Shown here: positions 9,652-18,472 of the stretch, one piece after another
Layout: each line of letters starts with the position of its first letter
Numbering within the stretch: position 1 is the first letter of the stretch
From: Clavibacter zhangzhiyongii
GTDB taxonomy: Bacteria; Actinomycetota; Actinomycetes; Actinomycetales; Microbacteriaceae
Length of the DNA: 64,000 bases
Direction: 5' to 3'
NCBI RefSeq assembly: GCF_014775655.1
Contig: NZ_CP061274.1
Location: 1,116,001-1,180,000 of the forward strand
Translations under genes and position numbers: made by a program
The notes under the pieces: model-generated
The model's input: only the letters and a program-made list of their open reading frames with translations
The model's database searches: none
Told to the model about the DNA's origin: nothing

Positions 9652-10613
9652 CCGACGGTCCGATGACCTCGGCGCTCCCCGTCGGGCGGCGCGTGCAGGT
9701 GCGCGTGCCCGCGACGAGCGCCAACCTCGGCCCCGGCTTCGACACGCTCGGCCTCGCCCTGGCGCTGTACGACGACCTCACGGTCACGGTGCGCGACGAG
9801 CCCGGCGCCACGGTCGACGTCCGCGGCGTGGGCGCTGGTGAGGTCCCGACCGACGCGACCAACCTCGTGGTCACCGCCATCGCCCACACCTTCGCCGCGT
9901 TCGACCAGCCGATGCCCGGCCTCGACCTCGTGGCCGAGAACCGCATCCCGCACGGCCGGGGCCTCGGCTCCTCCGGCGCGGCCATCGTCTCCGGGATCAT
10001 GGCGGCGCAGGGCCTCCTCGCCGACACGGTCGAGATCGACGCCGACGCGCTCCTCCGCCTCGCCACCGAGATGGAGGGCCACCCCGACAACGTCGCGCCC
10101 GCGCTCTTCGGCGGCCTCACCATCGCGTGGGTCGACGGGACGGGCCCGCAGCACAAGAAGCTCGCCGTGCACCGCGGCGTCTCGCCGCTCGTGCTCGTGC
10201 CCGTCGCGACCATGTCCACGGCGCTCGCCCGGAGCCTCCAGCCCGACTCCGTGCCGCACGAGGACGCGATCTTCAACGTGTCGCGCTCGGCGCTGCTCAT
10301 CGCCGCGCTGATCCAGAGCCCCGAGCTGCTGCTCGCCGCCACCGAGGACCGCCTGCACCAGGACTACCGCGCGGCCGCGATGCCGGAGACCAACTCCCTC
10401 ATCCGCCTGCTGCGCGAGGCGGGCTTCGCGGCCGTCGTCTCCGGCGCCGGCCCCTCGCTCCTCGTCCTCGGCAGCGACCCCGGACAGCGGCTCACCGCCG
10501 CCGAGCTCGTCGCGGAGCACAGCGCGACGCCGTGGCAGGCGCTCATGCTCGCCGTCGACGTCAAGGGCTGCACCGTGCAGGTCGTCGACGCGGGATCCGC
10601 GCCCCGCAGCTGA
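9648..10613 (+). CDS. thrB: Homoserine kinase (GHMP family)
   Basis: The protein phosphorylates homoserine for threonine synthase. GHMP-kinase signatures are VRVPATSANLGPGFDTLGLAL (motif 1), IPHGRGLGSSGAAIVSG (ATP-binding motif 2) and VVSGAGPSLLVLG (motif 3). I chose GTG 9648, which overlaps the thrC stop as GTGA in the style of this operon and gives 321 residues. ATG 9663 would remove only the first five residues and is equally possible. No strong Shine-Dalgarno marks either start. It is the last gene of the operon, since rho follows after a 293-base gap. Confidence 0.94.
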   Translation: MTDGPMTSALPVGRRVQVRVPATSANLGPGFDTLGLALALYDDLTVTVRDEPGATVDVRGVGAGEVPTDATNLVVTAIAHTFAAFDQPMPGLDLVAENRIPHGRGLGSSGAAIVSGIMAAQGLLADTVEIDADALLRLATEMEGHPDNVAPALFGGLTIAWVDGTGPQHKKLAVHRGVSPLVLVPVATMSTALARSLQPDSVPHEDAIFNVSRSALLIAALIQSPELLLAATEDRLHQDYRAAAMPETNSLIRLLREAGFAAVVSGAGPSLLVLGSDPGQRLTAAELVAEHSATPWQALMLAVDVKGCTVQVVDAGSAPRS

Positions 10614-10906
10614 GCCCCGCCCGGGGATCCGGGCCCCGGCGCGCCGTTCCCCCCACGGCCCGGCCGCCGGGTGCTAGGCTCCACACGACCTCGAGATCAA
10701 CGGATCCACGCACGTGCGTCGGAGATCCGGTCCCGATGGTCGTTCTCACCACTCACCCGCTGTCGCCTCTGCAAGATCCCGTGCCTTCGTGCCCGACAGC
10801 AGCTCCGGACGGAATCAGACCGTCCGCCGCTTTCGCAGAGGCACACGCGATCGGCTCTCCTCCGCACGGGCTTCGTCCCGGCGGATCGGGGAAAGGACCC
10901 ACGAAC
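10614..10906 (+). promoter_or_regulatory. rho leader region with candidate promoter and competing helices
   Basis: These 293 bases separate thrB from rho. TAGGCT at 10675-10680 is a candidate -10 box, giving a leader of about 220 bases. The leader is less GC-rich than the flanking genes and has several perfect pairings: 10759-10765 with 10794-10800 (7 bp), 10765-10772 with 10835-10842 (8 bp), and 10806-10812 with 10820-10826 (7 bp hairpin, 7-base loop). The first two share base 10765 and cannot both form as simple nested stems. AAAGGA near 10892 could serve as the rho Shine-Dalgarno. rho genes are often autoregulated through long leaders, so a regulatory role is plausible but inferred. Confidence 0.5.
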
Positions 10907-13408
10907 ATGACCGATGTCGACACCCGCGCCACCGCCGCGGACCTGAGCGCGCTCCGCGTCTCCCAGCTCCAGGCCATCGCCTCCGAGCTCGGGATCCCGG
11001 GCGGCTCCAAGCTCCGGAAGGGGGAGCTCGTGACCGCGATCTCCGAGATCCAGGCCGCCCGGGGGCTCACCGTCCCCGCCGACGAGGCGGCTCCCGCCTC
11101 CGACGCGTCCGCCGAGGACGGCGACGCGACCACCGCCGAGGCGCCCGTCGCCGAGACCGCGCCCGTGGCCGACGCCGCGCCCGTCGCCGAGCAGGCGCCC
11201 GCCGCGGCGCCCGTCCTCGAGGACGCCGCTCCCGCCGAGGACGCCGCTCCCGCCGAGGACGCCGCTCCCGCCGAGGCCGCGCCGACCGAGGCGCCCGTCG
11301 CCGAGGCCGCGCCCGCCGCCGAGCAGCCCGCGCGCTCCGGCCGCGGATCCCGCCGCGCCACCACCCCGCGCATCGTGCCCGAGCGCATCGAGGAGCCCGC
11401 CGAGGCCACGGCCGTCGCCGAGCCCGCGGGCACCGGCCTCGAGGCCCGCATCGCGCAGGCCACCGGGGGCCGTGCCCCCTCCGCCCGCACGCAGGCGCCC
11501 CGCACCTCGGACACCCGCGGCGACGAGACCCGCACCGAGGCGCCCGCCGGACGCCGCGGATCCCGCCGCGCCACCAGCGCCGGCGTCGTGGACCCCGCGA
11601 CCGAGGCCCCGCGCCAGGCCGCCCAGCACGTGAACAGCGGCCAGACGGCCGACCAGCTCGTCCCCGCGGAGTCCGAGGCCCCCGCCGCCGAGGCCCCGAC
11701 GGACGAGCAGGCCCCGACGCAGCGCTCCGGGCGCGGCCGCCGCCGCGGCGGACGCGACGCCCAGGACGGCGCCGCGCAGGACGCGCCCGCCGAGACCGCA
11801 TCCGCCGACGAGGCGCCCGCCGCCGACGCGCAGGCGTCCGGCGACGACCGCGACGCCGACGCCCAGGACGGGCGCGACGGCCGCGAGGGACGCGAGGGCG
11901 GCCGCAACCGCAGCCGCAACCGCCGCAACCGCGACCGAGGCCGCGACCAGGACGACCAGCAGCAGGGCGGCCGCGAGCAGGCGCCCCGCGAGCAGGCGCC
12001 CCGCGAGCAGGACGCCGACGACGAGGCGCAGGAGGAGGCCCGCACGGGCCGCGGGCGCCAGAACGGCCGCGGCCAGGGCGACCGCACGCAGGACGTGCGC
12101 GCCGACCAGGCCCGCGCCGACCTCGGACGCGACGAGGAGCGCGGCGGCCGCAGCCGGTACCGCGACCGCAAGCGCGGCCGCGGCCAGGGCGGCGACGACT
12201 TCGAGCCCGAGGTCACCGAGGACGACGTCCTGCTGCCCGTCGCGGGCATCCTCGACGTGCTCGACAACTACGCGTTCGTCCGCACGAGCGGCTACCTGCC
12301 CGGCACGAACGACGTCTACGTCTCGCTCGGCCAGGTCAAGAAGCACTCGCTGCGCAAGGGCGACGCCATCGTCGGCGCCATCCGCCAGCCGCGCGAGAAC
12401 GACAGCCAGAGCCGCCAGAAGTACAACGCGATCGTGAAGATCGACTCGGTCAACGGCCTGCCGCCCGAGGAGGCCGCGAACCGCGTCGAGTTCGGCAAGC
12501 TCACGCCGCTGTACCCGCAGGACCGCCTCAGCCTCGAGACCGAGCCCGCGAAGCTCACCACGCGGATCATCGACCTCGTGGCGCCCATCGGCAAGGGCCA
12601 GCGCGGCCTCATCGTCTCGCCGCCCAAGGCCGGCAAGACGCTCGTGCTCCAGGCCATCGCGAACGCCATCGCCACCAACAACCCCGAGGTCCACCTCATG
12701 GTCGTGCTGGTCGACGAGCGTCCCGAGGAGGTCACCGACATGCAGCGCACGGTGAAGGGCGAGGTCATCGCCTCCACCTTCGACCGTCCCGCCGAGGACC
12801 ACACCACGGTCGCCGAGCTCGCCATCGAGCGCGCCAAGCGCCTCGTGGAGCTCGGCCACGACGTCGTGGTGCTGCTCGACTCCATCACCCGCCTCGGCCG
12901 CGCGTACAACCTCACGGCCCCCGCGTCCGGCCGGATCCTCTCGGGCGGCGTCGACTCGTCGGCGCTCTACCCGCCGAAGCGCTTCTTCGGCGCCGCGCGC
13001 AACATCGAGCACGGCGGATCGCTCACGATCCTCGCCACCGCGCTCGTGGAGACCGGCTCCAAGATGGACGAGGTGATCTTCGAGGAGTTCAAGGGCACCG
13101 GCAACATGGAGCTCCGCCTCTCGCGCGCCCTCGCCGACAAGCGCATCTTCCCCGCCGTCGACGTCAACGCCTCCGGCACGCGCCGCGAGGAGATGCTCAT
13201 GGGCGCCGACGAGGTCAAGGTCAGCTGGAAGCTGCGCCGCGCCCTCGCCGGGCTCGAGCAGCAGCAGGCCCTCGAGATCGTCCTCAGCCGCCTCAAGGAG
13301 ACGACGTCCAACGTCGAGTTCCTCATGAAGGTCCAGGCCTCCATGCCCAACACCGCCAACGGCCAGTCCCACCAGAGCCACGGGCACGGCGCGCACGAGA
13401 AGGGCTGA
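10907..13408 (+). CDS. rho: Transcription termination factor Rho with long disordered N-terminal insertion
   Basis: The 833-residue protein is the hexameric RNA helicase that ends transcription at Rho-dependent sites. Residues 9-50 ([20 protein letters not shown]) are the Rho N-terminal SAP-like domain. Residues about 52-430 form a low-complexity insert, first Ala/Pro/Glu-rich, then Arg/Gly/Asp/Gln-rich with many NRRNR and GRG runs. The cold-shock-like RNA-binding domain starts near 434 ([19 protein letters not shown]). The ATPase core has the P-loop PPKAGKT at 572-578, followed by LIDE-type and [13 protein letters not shown] motifs. E. coli Rho has 419 residues, so nearly half of this protein is insert, as in other Actinobacteria. 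ATG 10907 matches the family N-terminus. Confidence 0.96.
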   Translation: MTDVDTRATAADLSALRVSQLQAIASELGIPGGSKLRKGELVTAISEIQAARGLTVPADEAAPASDASAEDGDATTAEAPVAETAPVADAAPVAEQAPAAAPVLEDAAPAEDAAPAEDAAPAEAAPTEAPVAEAAPAAEQPARSGRGSRRATTPRIVPERIEEPAEATAVAEPAGTGLEARIAQATGGRAPSARTQAPRTSDTRGDETRTEAPAGRRGSRRATSAGVVDPATEAPRQAAQHVNSGQTADQLVPAESEAPAAEAPTDEQAPTQRSGRGRRRGGRDAQDGAAQDAPAETASADEAPAADAQASGDDRDADAQDGRDGREGREGGRNRSRNRRNRDRGRDQDDQQQGGREQAPREQAPREQDADDEAQEEARTGRGRQNGRGQGDRTQDVRADQARADLGRDEERGGRSRYRDRKRGRGQGGDDFEPEVTEDDVLLPVAGILDVLDNYAFVRTSGYLPGTNDVYVSLGQVKKHSLRKGDAIVGAIRQPRENDSQSRQKYNAIVKIDSVNGLPPEEAANRVEFGKLTPLYPQDRLSLETEPAKLTTRIIDLVAPIGKGQRGLIVSPPKAGKTLVLQAIANAIATNNPEVHLMVVLVDERPEEVTDMQRTVKGEVIASTFDRPAEDHTTVAELAIERAKRLVELGHDVVVLLDSITRLGRAYNLTAPASGRILSGGVDSSALYPPKRFFGAARNIEHGGSLTILATALVETGSKMDEVIFEEFKGTGNMELRLSRALADKRIFPAVDVNASGTRREEMLMGADEVKVSWKLRRALAGLEQQQALEIVLSRLKETTSNVEFLMKVQASMPNTANGQSHQSHGHGAHEKG
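11219..11272 (+). repeat. Three perfect 18-bp tandem repeats inside rho
   Basis: The unit GAGGACGCCGCTCCCGCC occurs three times without mismatch at 11219-11236, 11237-11254 and 11255-11272, encoding (Glu-Asp-Ala-Ala-Pro-Ala)x3. It lies in the disordered insert, where copy number could change by slippage without breaking the frame. A second short repeat (Glu-Gln-Ala-Pro-Arg twice) occurs near 11983-12010. Confidence 0.9.
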
Positions 13409-13413
13409 CCGCG

Positions 13414-14493
13414 GTGTTCGAGTCCGTCGTCCAGCTGCTGGAGGAGCACGAGGAGCTCCAGCAGCAGCTCGGCGACCCCGAGCTGCACGCCGACGCGTCG
13501 CGCTCGCGCAAGGTCAACCGCCGCTACGCGGAGCTCAGCCGGATCGTCGCCGCGCACGCGGAGTGGACCCAGCTCGGCGACGACCTGGCGGCCGCGCGCG
13601 AGCTGGCCGAGGAGGACCGGGCGTTCGCCGACGAGATCCCCGGCCTCGAGCAGGCGCTCGACGCGGCGCAGGAGAAGCTCCGGCGGCTCCTGATCCCGCG
13701 CGACCCCGACGACGCGCGCGACGTCATCATGGAGATCAAGATGGGCGAGGGCGGCGCGGAGTCCGCGCTGTTCGCCGCCGACCTGCTCCGGATGTACCTG
13801 CACTACGCCGAGTCGCGCCGCTGGAAGACCGAGGTCCTCAGCCAGACGCAGAGCGACCTCGGCGGCTACAAGGACGTGCAGGTCGCCATCAAGGGCACCT
13901 CGGACGACCCCGCCCTCGGCGTGTGGGCGCACCTCAAGTACGAGGGCGGCGTGCACCGCGTGCAGCGCGTGCCGGCCACCGAGTCGCAGGGGCGCATCCA
14001 CACCTCGGCCGCGGGCGTGCTCGTGATCCCCGAGGTCGAGGAGGTCGAGGAGGTCGCCATCGATCCCAACGACCTCAAGATCGACGTCTACCGCTCGTCC
14101 GGCCCCGGCGGCCAGTCGGTCAACACGACCGACTCCGCCGTCCGCATCACCCACCTGCCCACGGGCATCGTGGTCGCGATGCAGAACGAGAAGAGCCAGC
14201 TGCAGAACCGCGAGGCCGGCATGCGGGTGCTCCGCGCGCGCGTCCTCGCGAAGCAGCAGGAGGAGATCGACGCGGAGGCCTCGGCCGTGCGCCGCAGCCA
14301 GATCCGCACGATGGACCGGTCCGAGCGCATCCGCACGTACAACTTCCCGGAGAACCGCATCGCGGATCACCGCACGGGATACAAGGCGTACAACCTCGAC
14401 GCCGTGATGAACGGTGCCCTCGACCCGGTCGTGGAGTCCTGCATCCTGGCCGACGAGGAGGCGCGGCTCGACGCGCTCGGGACCGACGCGTGA
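13414..14493 (+). CDS. prfA: Peptide chain release factor 1
   Basis: The 359-residue protein reads UAA and UAG stop codons and triggers peptide release. The anticodon-like tripeptide Pro-Ala-Thr is at 187-189 ([17 protein letters not shown]) and the GGQ catalytic loop at 232-234 ([17 protein letters not shown]). PAT rather than the SPF of RF2 marks it as RF1. The GTG start at 13414 lies 5 bases after the rho stop, so rho and prfA are co-transcribed. In mycobacteria rpmE lies between these two genes, but it is absent here. Confidence 0.97.
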   Translation: MFESVVQLLEEHEELQQQLGDPELHADASRSRKVNRRYAELSRIVAAHAEWTQLGDDLAAARELAEEDRAFADEIPGLEQALDAAQEKLRRLLIPRDPDDARDVIMEIKMGEGGAESALFAADLLRMYLHYAESRRWKTEVLSQTQSDLGGYKDVQVAIKGTSDDPALGVWAHLKYEGGVHRVQRVPATESQGRIHTSAAGVLVIPEVEEVEEVAIDPNDLKIDVYRSSGPGGQSVNTTDSAVRITHLPTGIVVAMQNEKSQLQNREAGMRVLRARVLAKQQEEIDAEASAVRRSQIRTMDRSERIRTYNFPENRIADHRTGYKAYNLDAVMNGALDPVVESCILADEEARLDALGTDA

Positions 14494-14526
14494 CCCGTGC
14501 GCAGGCCGCGCGCGGACCCGTCGCCC

Positions 14527-15402
14527 GTGGCTGACGGGGAGGGCGTCCCGGACACCGTGGACGCCCTCCGCATGCGCGTCGGCCGGGCGCTCGCGGCGGC
14601 CGGGATCGAGGATCCCGCGGTCGACGCGGAGCTGCTCGTCGGGCACGTCCTCGGCCTCAGCCGCGGGCAGGTGCAGTCGCGCGCCATCACGCGCGCGGCC
14701 GTCGACTCCACGGACGCCCGGCGCGTCCTCGAGCTGACCGCCCGTCGGGCCCGCCGCGAGCCGCTGCAGCACATCACGGGCGTGGCGCACTTCCGGTCCC
14801 TCGAGCTCCTCGTGGGTCCCGGCGTCTTCGTGCCGCGGCCCGAGACGGAGCACGTGGCGCAGCTCGCGATCGACGCGCTGTCGGCCGCGCCGGGGGACGC
14901 GCCCGTCGCGGTCGACCTGGGCACGGGATCCGGCGCGCTCGCGCTGGCCCTCGCCACCGAGGTGCCCCACGCGCGCGTGCACGCGGTCGAGGTCTCTCCG
15001 GCCGCGCACGCCTGGACCGCGCGCAACGTCGCCCGGCTCGCGCCCCGCGTCGACCTCGTGCTCGGCGACCTCGCCGACGCGTTCCCCGCGCTCGACGGCA
15101 CGGTGTCCGTCGTCGTGTCGAACCCGCCCTACATCCCCGTGGACGCGGTGCCGCGCGATCCCGAGGTGCGGCTGCACGATCCCGCGCTCGCGCTGTACGG
15201 CGGCGCGGACGGCCTCGACGTCGTGCGGCTCGTCTCGGCGACCGCCCGGCGCCTCCTGCACCCCGGCGGCGCGCTCGTCATCGAGCACGGCGAGCTGCAG
15301 GGCGACGCGATCCGCGCGCTCCTCGACGCCGACGGCTGGCGCGCGACCGCGACGCACCAGGACCTCACCCGCCGCGATCGCGCGACGACCGCGCTGCGCT
15401 GA
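14527..15402 (+). CDS. prmC: Release factor glutamine N5-methyltransferase
   Basis: The 291-residue SAM-dependent enzyme methylates the Gln of the GGQ motif in release factors. The SAM-binding motif is VAVDLGTGSGALALALA and the substrate-binding NPPY motif is at 199-202 (VVSNPPYIPVDAVP). An N-terminal helical domain (RVGRALAAAGIEDPAVDAELL) precedes them. The start is uncertain: GTG 14527 gives a normal family length. GTG 14497 and ATG 14572 are also in frame. It follows prfA, its substrate gene, by 33 bases. Confidence 0.92.
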   Translation: MADGEGVPDTVDALRMRVGRALAAAGIEDPAVDAELLVGHVLGLSRGQVQSRAITRAAVDSTDARRVLELTARRARREPLQHITGVAHFRSLELLVGPGVFVPRPETEHVAQLAIDALSAAPGDAPVAVDLGTGSGALALALATEVPHARVHAVEVSPAAHAWTARNVARLAPRVDLVLGDLADAFPALDGTVSVVVSNPPYIPVDAVPRDPEVRLHDPALALYGGADGLDVVRLVSATARRLLHPGGALVIEHGELQGDAIRALLDADGWRATATHQDLTRRDRATTALR

Positions 15403-15444
15403 CGCGGATCACGCGCCCGCTCCGCCGGGCGGCGCAGGGCCCGG

Positions 15445-16098
15445 TCAGCCGGCCTGCGCCTGCGCCCGGATGAACGCCTCGACCGCGGGCAGCAGGTCGC
15501 CGTCGCCGCGCACGTGATGCCCGTGGATCCCGAGCCCGCGCGCCGACTCCACGTTGTCGAGCCGGTCGTCCGCGAAGAACGTCCGCCCGGCCGGCTGCCC
15601 GTAGGCGGCGAGCACCCCGCGGAACACGGCGGGATCCGGCTTCCGGGCGCCGTACCCGCTCGAGGTCCGCAGGTGCTCGACGCCGAACAGCGGCACGAGC
15701 TCACGCGCGAGCTCCGGCAGGTGCCGGGCGGCGAGCGCGTTGTTGTTGGTGAGCAGCGTGATCCGCCCCGCCTCCCGGGCCCGCGCCACGGCCTCCAGCG
15801 CCGCCGGGCGCACGACCATGGACGCGCGGCGGCGGCGCACCCACTCGGCCTCGTCCAGCTCCACCCCGACCGCGGCGCAGAACGCGGCGAGGTACGCGTC
15901 GGCGTCGAAGCGGCCCGCCTCGGCGGCCCACTCGCCCTCGTCGTTGTACCAGCGGCGGCGGAGCTCCGGGAGGTCGTGGCCCGTCGCCGCGGTGATCCGG
16001 TCGGCCGGCCCGCGCCAGTCGTGGTCGTAGAGCACGTCGTCCATGTCGAACACGAACAGGAGCCCGTCGGGCGCGGGGGAGGAGGGCGCGGAGGTCAT
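15445..16098 (-). CDS. HAD-superfamily hydrolase
   Basis: The 217-residue protein has HAD motif I FVFDMDDVLYD with the two catalytic Asp residues, motif II LLTNNN, motif III GYGARKPDPAVF with its Lys, and motif IV FADDRLDNV. This is the subfamily IA phosphatase pattern. The substrate is unknown. ATG 16098 was chosen over 16122 because CATACT (16106-16111, minus strand) lies 7 bases upstream in the leaderless layout. The gene sits in reverse between prmC and tsaC, breaking an otherwise co-directional run of translation genes. Confidence 0.85.
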   Translation of the reverse strand: MTSAPSSPAPDGLLFVFDMDDVLYDHDWRGPADRITAATGHDLPELRRRWYNDEGEWAAEAGRFDADAYLAAFCAAVGVELDEAEWVRRRRASMVVRPAALEAVARAREAGRITLLTNNNALAARHLPELARELVPLFGVEHLRTSSGYGARKPDPAVFRGVLAAYGQPAGRTFFADDRLDNVESARGLGIHGHHVRGDGDLLPAVEAFIRAQAQAG

Positions 16099-16105
16099 CA
16101 CGCCC

Positions 16106-16111
16106 AGTATG
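16106..16111 (-). promoter_or_regulatory. Candidate -10 box of the HAD gene (leaderless layout)
   Basis: Reads CATACT on the minus strand, 7 bases before ATG 16098. It supports the shorter start of the HAD gene. Confidence 0.4.
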
Positions 16112-16165
16112 CGGGGGCGCACGCCACGCGGGTCCGCCGCTCAGGGGCGGGGCCGGTCGCTCGGC

Positions 16166-16171
16166 TACGAT
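16166..16171 (+). promoter_or_regulatory. Candidate -10 box of tsaC
   Basis: TACGAT overlaps the upstream ATG at 16170 and ends 10 bases before ATG 16182. A -10 box overlapping the first ATG argues that translation starts at 16182. Confidence 0.4.
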
Positions 16172-16181
16172 GAGCGACGAC

Positions 16182-17156
16182 ATGGCGCGCATCTACGACT
16201 GCTCAGTCGACACCGACCTCCTCACCGGCATGAGACTCGCCCGACAGGCGGTGGGCCGCGGCGAGGTCGTCGTCATCCCCACGGACACGGTCTACGGCGT
16301 CGCGGCCGACGCCTTCAACCCCGAGGCGGTGCAGCGGCTGCTCGACGCGAAGGGCCGCGGTCGCGACGCCCCGCCGCCCGTCCTCATCCCCGGGCAGTCC
16401 ACGCTCGACGCCCTCGCGGACTTCGTGCCCGACGTCGTCCGCCGCCTGGTGGACGAGTTCTGGCCGGGCGGCCTCACCGTGATCCTCGTGGCGCAGCCGT
16501 CGCTCGTGTGGGACCTCGGCGAGACGCGCGGCACCGTCGCGCTCCGCATGCCCGCCAACTCCTTCGCGCTCGAGCTCCTCGCGGAGACCGGGCCGCTCGC
16601 GGTGTCGTCCGCCAACAAGACGGGCCGGCCCGCCGCGGCCACCGCGCAGGAGGCCGCCGAGCAGCTCGACGACGCCGTCTCGATCTTCCTCGACGGCGGC
16701 GCCGCCGGGGGAGCGGCCTCGACCATCGTCGACGCGTCGCGCGTCACCCAGGCGGGCGGTCGTGTCCGCATCGTCCGCGAGGGCGCCGTCACGCGCGCGC
16801 AGATCCAGCAGCTCATCGGCGACGAGCTCGAGCCCGTCGTGGCCGCGCCGTCCGAGCCGGAGGCGCGCGACGCGGACGCCGACGCCGCCGCAGCCGACGC
16901 TCCCGCCGAGGCCGACCGGCCCGACGAGGTCGAGGCGCCCCGCGGCATCGCGAGCGGCGCCGAGCGCACCGACGGGTCCGCGGATCCCGCCGCCGTCGCC
17001 GCGCCCGCGGCCGAGGCGCCCGCCGCCGGCCCCACGTACCCCGCCTTCGTCGAGCCCGACGCCGAACCGGCGTCCGCGGCGCCGGCCGACGCGCAGCCCG
17101 CCGACGCGCCGTCGTCGGCCGAGCCCCCCGCGGATCCGCCCGCGCACCCCCGGTGA
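16182..17156 (+). CDS. tsaC: L-threonylcarbamoyladenylate synthase (YrdC/Sua5 family) with long acidic tail
   Basis: The 324-residue protein makes threonylcarbamoyl-AMP from threonine, bicarbonate and ATP for t6A37 modification of ANN-decoding tRNAs. Residues 1 to about 210 form the YrdC fold, with VVIPTDTVYGVAADAF, the KGR motif of the active site, LRMP and SSANKTGRPAA. Residues from about 225 to the end form an Ala/Asp/Glu/Pro-rich disordered tail in place of the Sua5 C-terminal domain. ATG 16182 is preferred to 16170 because the candidate -10 box overlaps the latter. The stop overlaps the wecA GTG by 4 bases. Confidence 0.92.
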   Translation: MARIYDCSVDTDLLTGMRLARQAVGRGEVVVIPTDTVYGVAADAFNPEAVQRLLDAKGRGRDAPPPVLIPGQSTLDALADFVPDVVRRLVDEFWPGGLTVILVAQPSLVWDLGETRGTVALRMPANSFALELLAETGPLAVSSANKTGRPAAATAQEAAEQLDDAVSIFLDGGAAGGAASTIVDASRVTQAGGRVRIVREGAVTRAQIQQLIGDELEPVVAAPSEPEARDADADAAAADAPAEADRPDEVEAPRGIASGAERTDGSADPAAVAAPAAEAPAAGPTYPAFVEPDAEPASAAPADAQPADAPSSAEPPADPPAHPR

Positions 17157-18472
17157 CCTACTACGCGGCCATGGCGGTCGTGTCTGCGGTCATCACGCTC
17201 GTCCTCTCGATGGTCGTCATGAAGCTCGGCTACCGCTACCGGCTCTACCCCGCGATCCGGGCGCGCGACGTCCACACGCAGCCCACGCCCCGCCTCGGCG
17301 GCGTCGCCATGTTCGCCGGGATCCTCGTGGCCTTCGCCGTCGCCTCGCAGGTGTCGTGGTTCGGCCTGGTCTTCGAGCGGCCCGGCCCCGTGTTCGCCAT
17401 CCTCGGCGCCGCGCTCATGATCGTGGTCATCGGGGTCCTCGACGACATCTACGACCTCGACTGGATGATCAAGCTCGCCGGCCAGATCCTCGCCGCCGGC
17501 CTCCTCGCCTGGCAGGGCGTCGCCATCTCGTCGCTGCCCATCGGCGGCCTCACGGTCGGGTCGTCCCAGATGTCGATCATGCTGACGATCTTCGCGATCG
17601 TCCTCGTCATGAACGCCGTCAACTTCATCGACGGCCTCGACGGGCTGGTCGCCGGCGTCGCGATCATCGCGAACGGCGCGTTCTTCCTCTACAGCTTCCT
17701 GCTCTCCGACACCGCCACCGGCCAGACGGAGCGCTTCAACCTCGCCTCGCTCATCAGCGCGATCCTCATCGGCGCGTGCCTCGGCTTCCTGCCGTTCAAC
17801 TGGCACCCGGCGAAGCTCTTCATGGGCGACGCGGGCGCGCTGCTGGTCGGCCTCCTCATGGCCACGAGCGCCATCGCGGTGACGGGCGAGATCGACCCGA
17901 ACCCGGAGACCTTCGGCCGCTCGCAGCTGCTGCCCGCGTTCCTGCCGATCCTCCTGCCGTTCGCGATCCTCATCGTCCCGCTGCTCGACTTCGCCCTCGC
18001 CGTGTTCCGGCGCCTCAAGGCCGGCAAGTCGCCGTTCAGCGCCGACCGCAAGCACCTGCACCACCGCCTGCTCGACATGGGCCACTCGCGCCTGCACGCG
18101 ACGCTGATCTTCTACGCGTGGACCGGGGTCGTGTCCGCCGGCTGCCTGCTCATGTTCGTCGTCCAGCCCTACGCCTGGGGCGTCGGCTTCATCGCGGTGG
18201 GCATGGTCGCCTGCGCGGTCGTGACCCTCGCCCCGCTCAGCCGACGCAAGCGCCTCGAGGCCGCCGCGCAGCTCGTGCCCGCCGACGCCGAGTCGGAGGA
18301 CGCCGCCGCGTACGACCCGCTCGACGAGGCCGCCGTCGACCGCCCGCTCGCGCGACTCACCGAGTCCGAGCTCCAGGCCGTCGAGCGCGAGCACGCCGAC
18401 CTCGCCACCGGGGCCAACGCGACCCGATCCACCGACGCCCCGCACGCCGGGAACAGCAAGGAGACCCCATGA
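17153..18472 (+). CDS. wecA: Undecaprenyl-phosphate GlcNAc-1-phosphate transferase-like (WecA/TagO)
   Basis: The 439-residue polytopic membrane protein transfers a sugar-1-phosphate from a UDP-sugar to undecaprenyl phosphate, starting wall polymer or other glycan synthesis. About 11 hydrophobic segments are visible. Family motifs are DDIYDLDWM, NFIDGLDGLVAG, NWHPAKLFMGDAGALLVG and the His-rich KHLHHRLLDMGHS, which point to the WecA/TagO branch rather than MraY. The last 80 or so residues are a hydrophilic Ala/Asp/Glu-rich cytoplasmic tail. It overlaps tsaC and the next gene by 4 bases each. Confidence 0.9.
   Translation: MTYYAAMAVVSAVITLVLSMVVMKLGYRYRLYPAIRARDVHTQPTPRLGGVAMFAGILVAFAVASQVSWFGLVFERPGPVFAILGAALMIVVIGVLDDIYDLDWMIKLAGQILAAGLLAWQGVAISSLPIGGLTVGSSQMSIMLTIFAIVLVMNAVNFIDGLDGLVAGVAIIANGAFFLYSFLLSDTATGQTERFNLASLISAILIGACLGFLPFNWHPAKLFMGDAGALLVGLLMATSAIAVTGEIDPNPETFGRSQLLPAFLPILLPFAILIVPLLDFALAVFRRLKAGKSPFSADRKHLHHRLLDMGHSRLHATLIFYAWTGVVSAGCLLMFVVQPYAWGVGFIAVGMVACAVVTLAPLSRRKRLEAAAQLVPADAESEDAAAYDPLDEAAVDRPLARLTESELQAVEREHADLATGANATRSTDAPHAGNSKETP

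Noticed and set aside
11219-11272. Tandem repeats considered as a possible CRISPR or minisatellite
   Set aside because: The units are directly contiguous with no spacers, in frame with rho, and encode a hexapeptide repeat in a disordered region.
15414-15431. Hairpin between prmC and the HAD gene as a terminator
   Set aside because: Only six base pairs with a six-base loop in GC-rich sequence and no tail; too weak beside the 14-17 bp hairpins elsewhere in the window.
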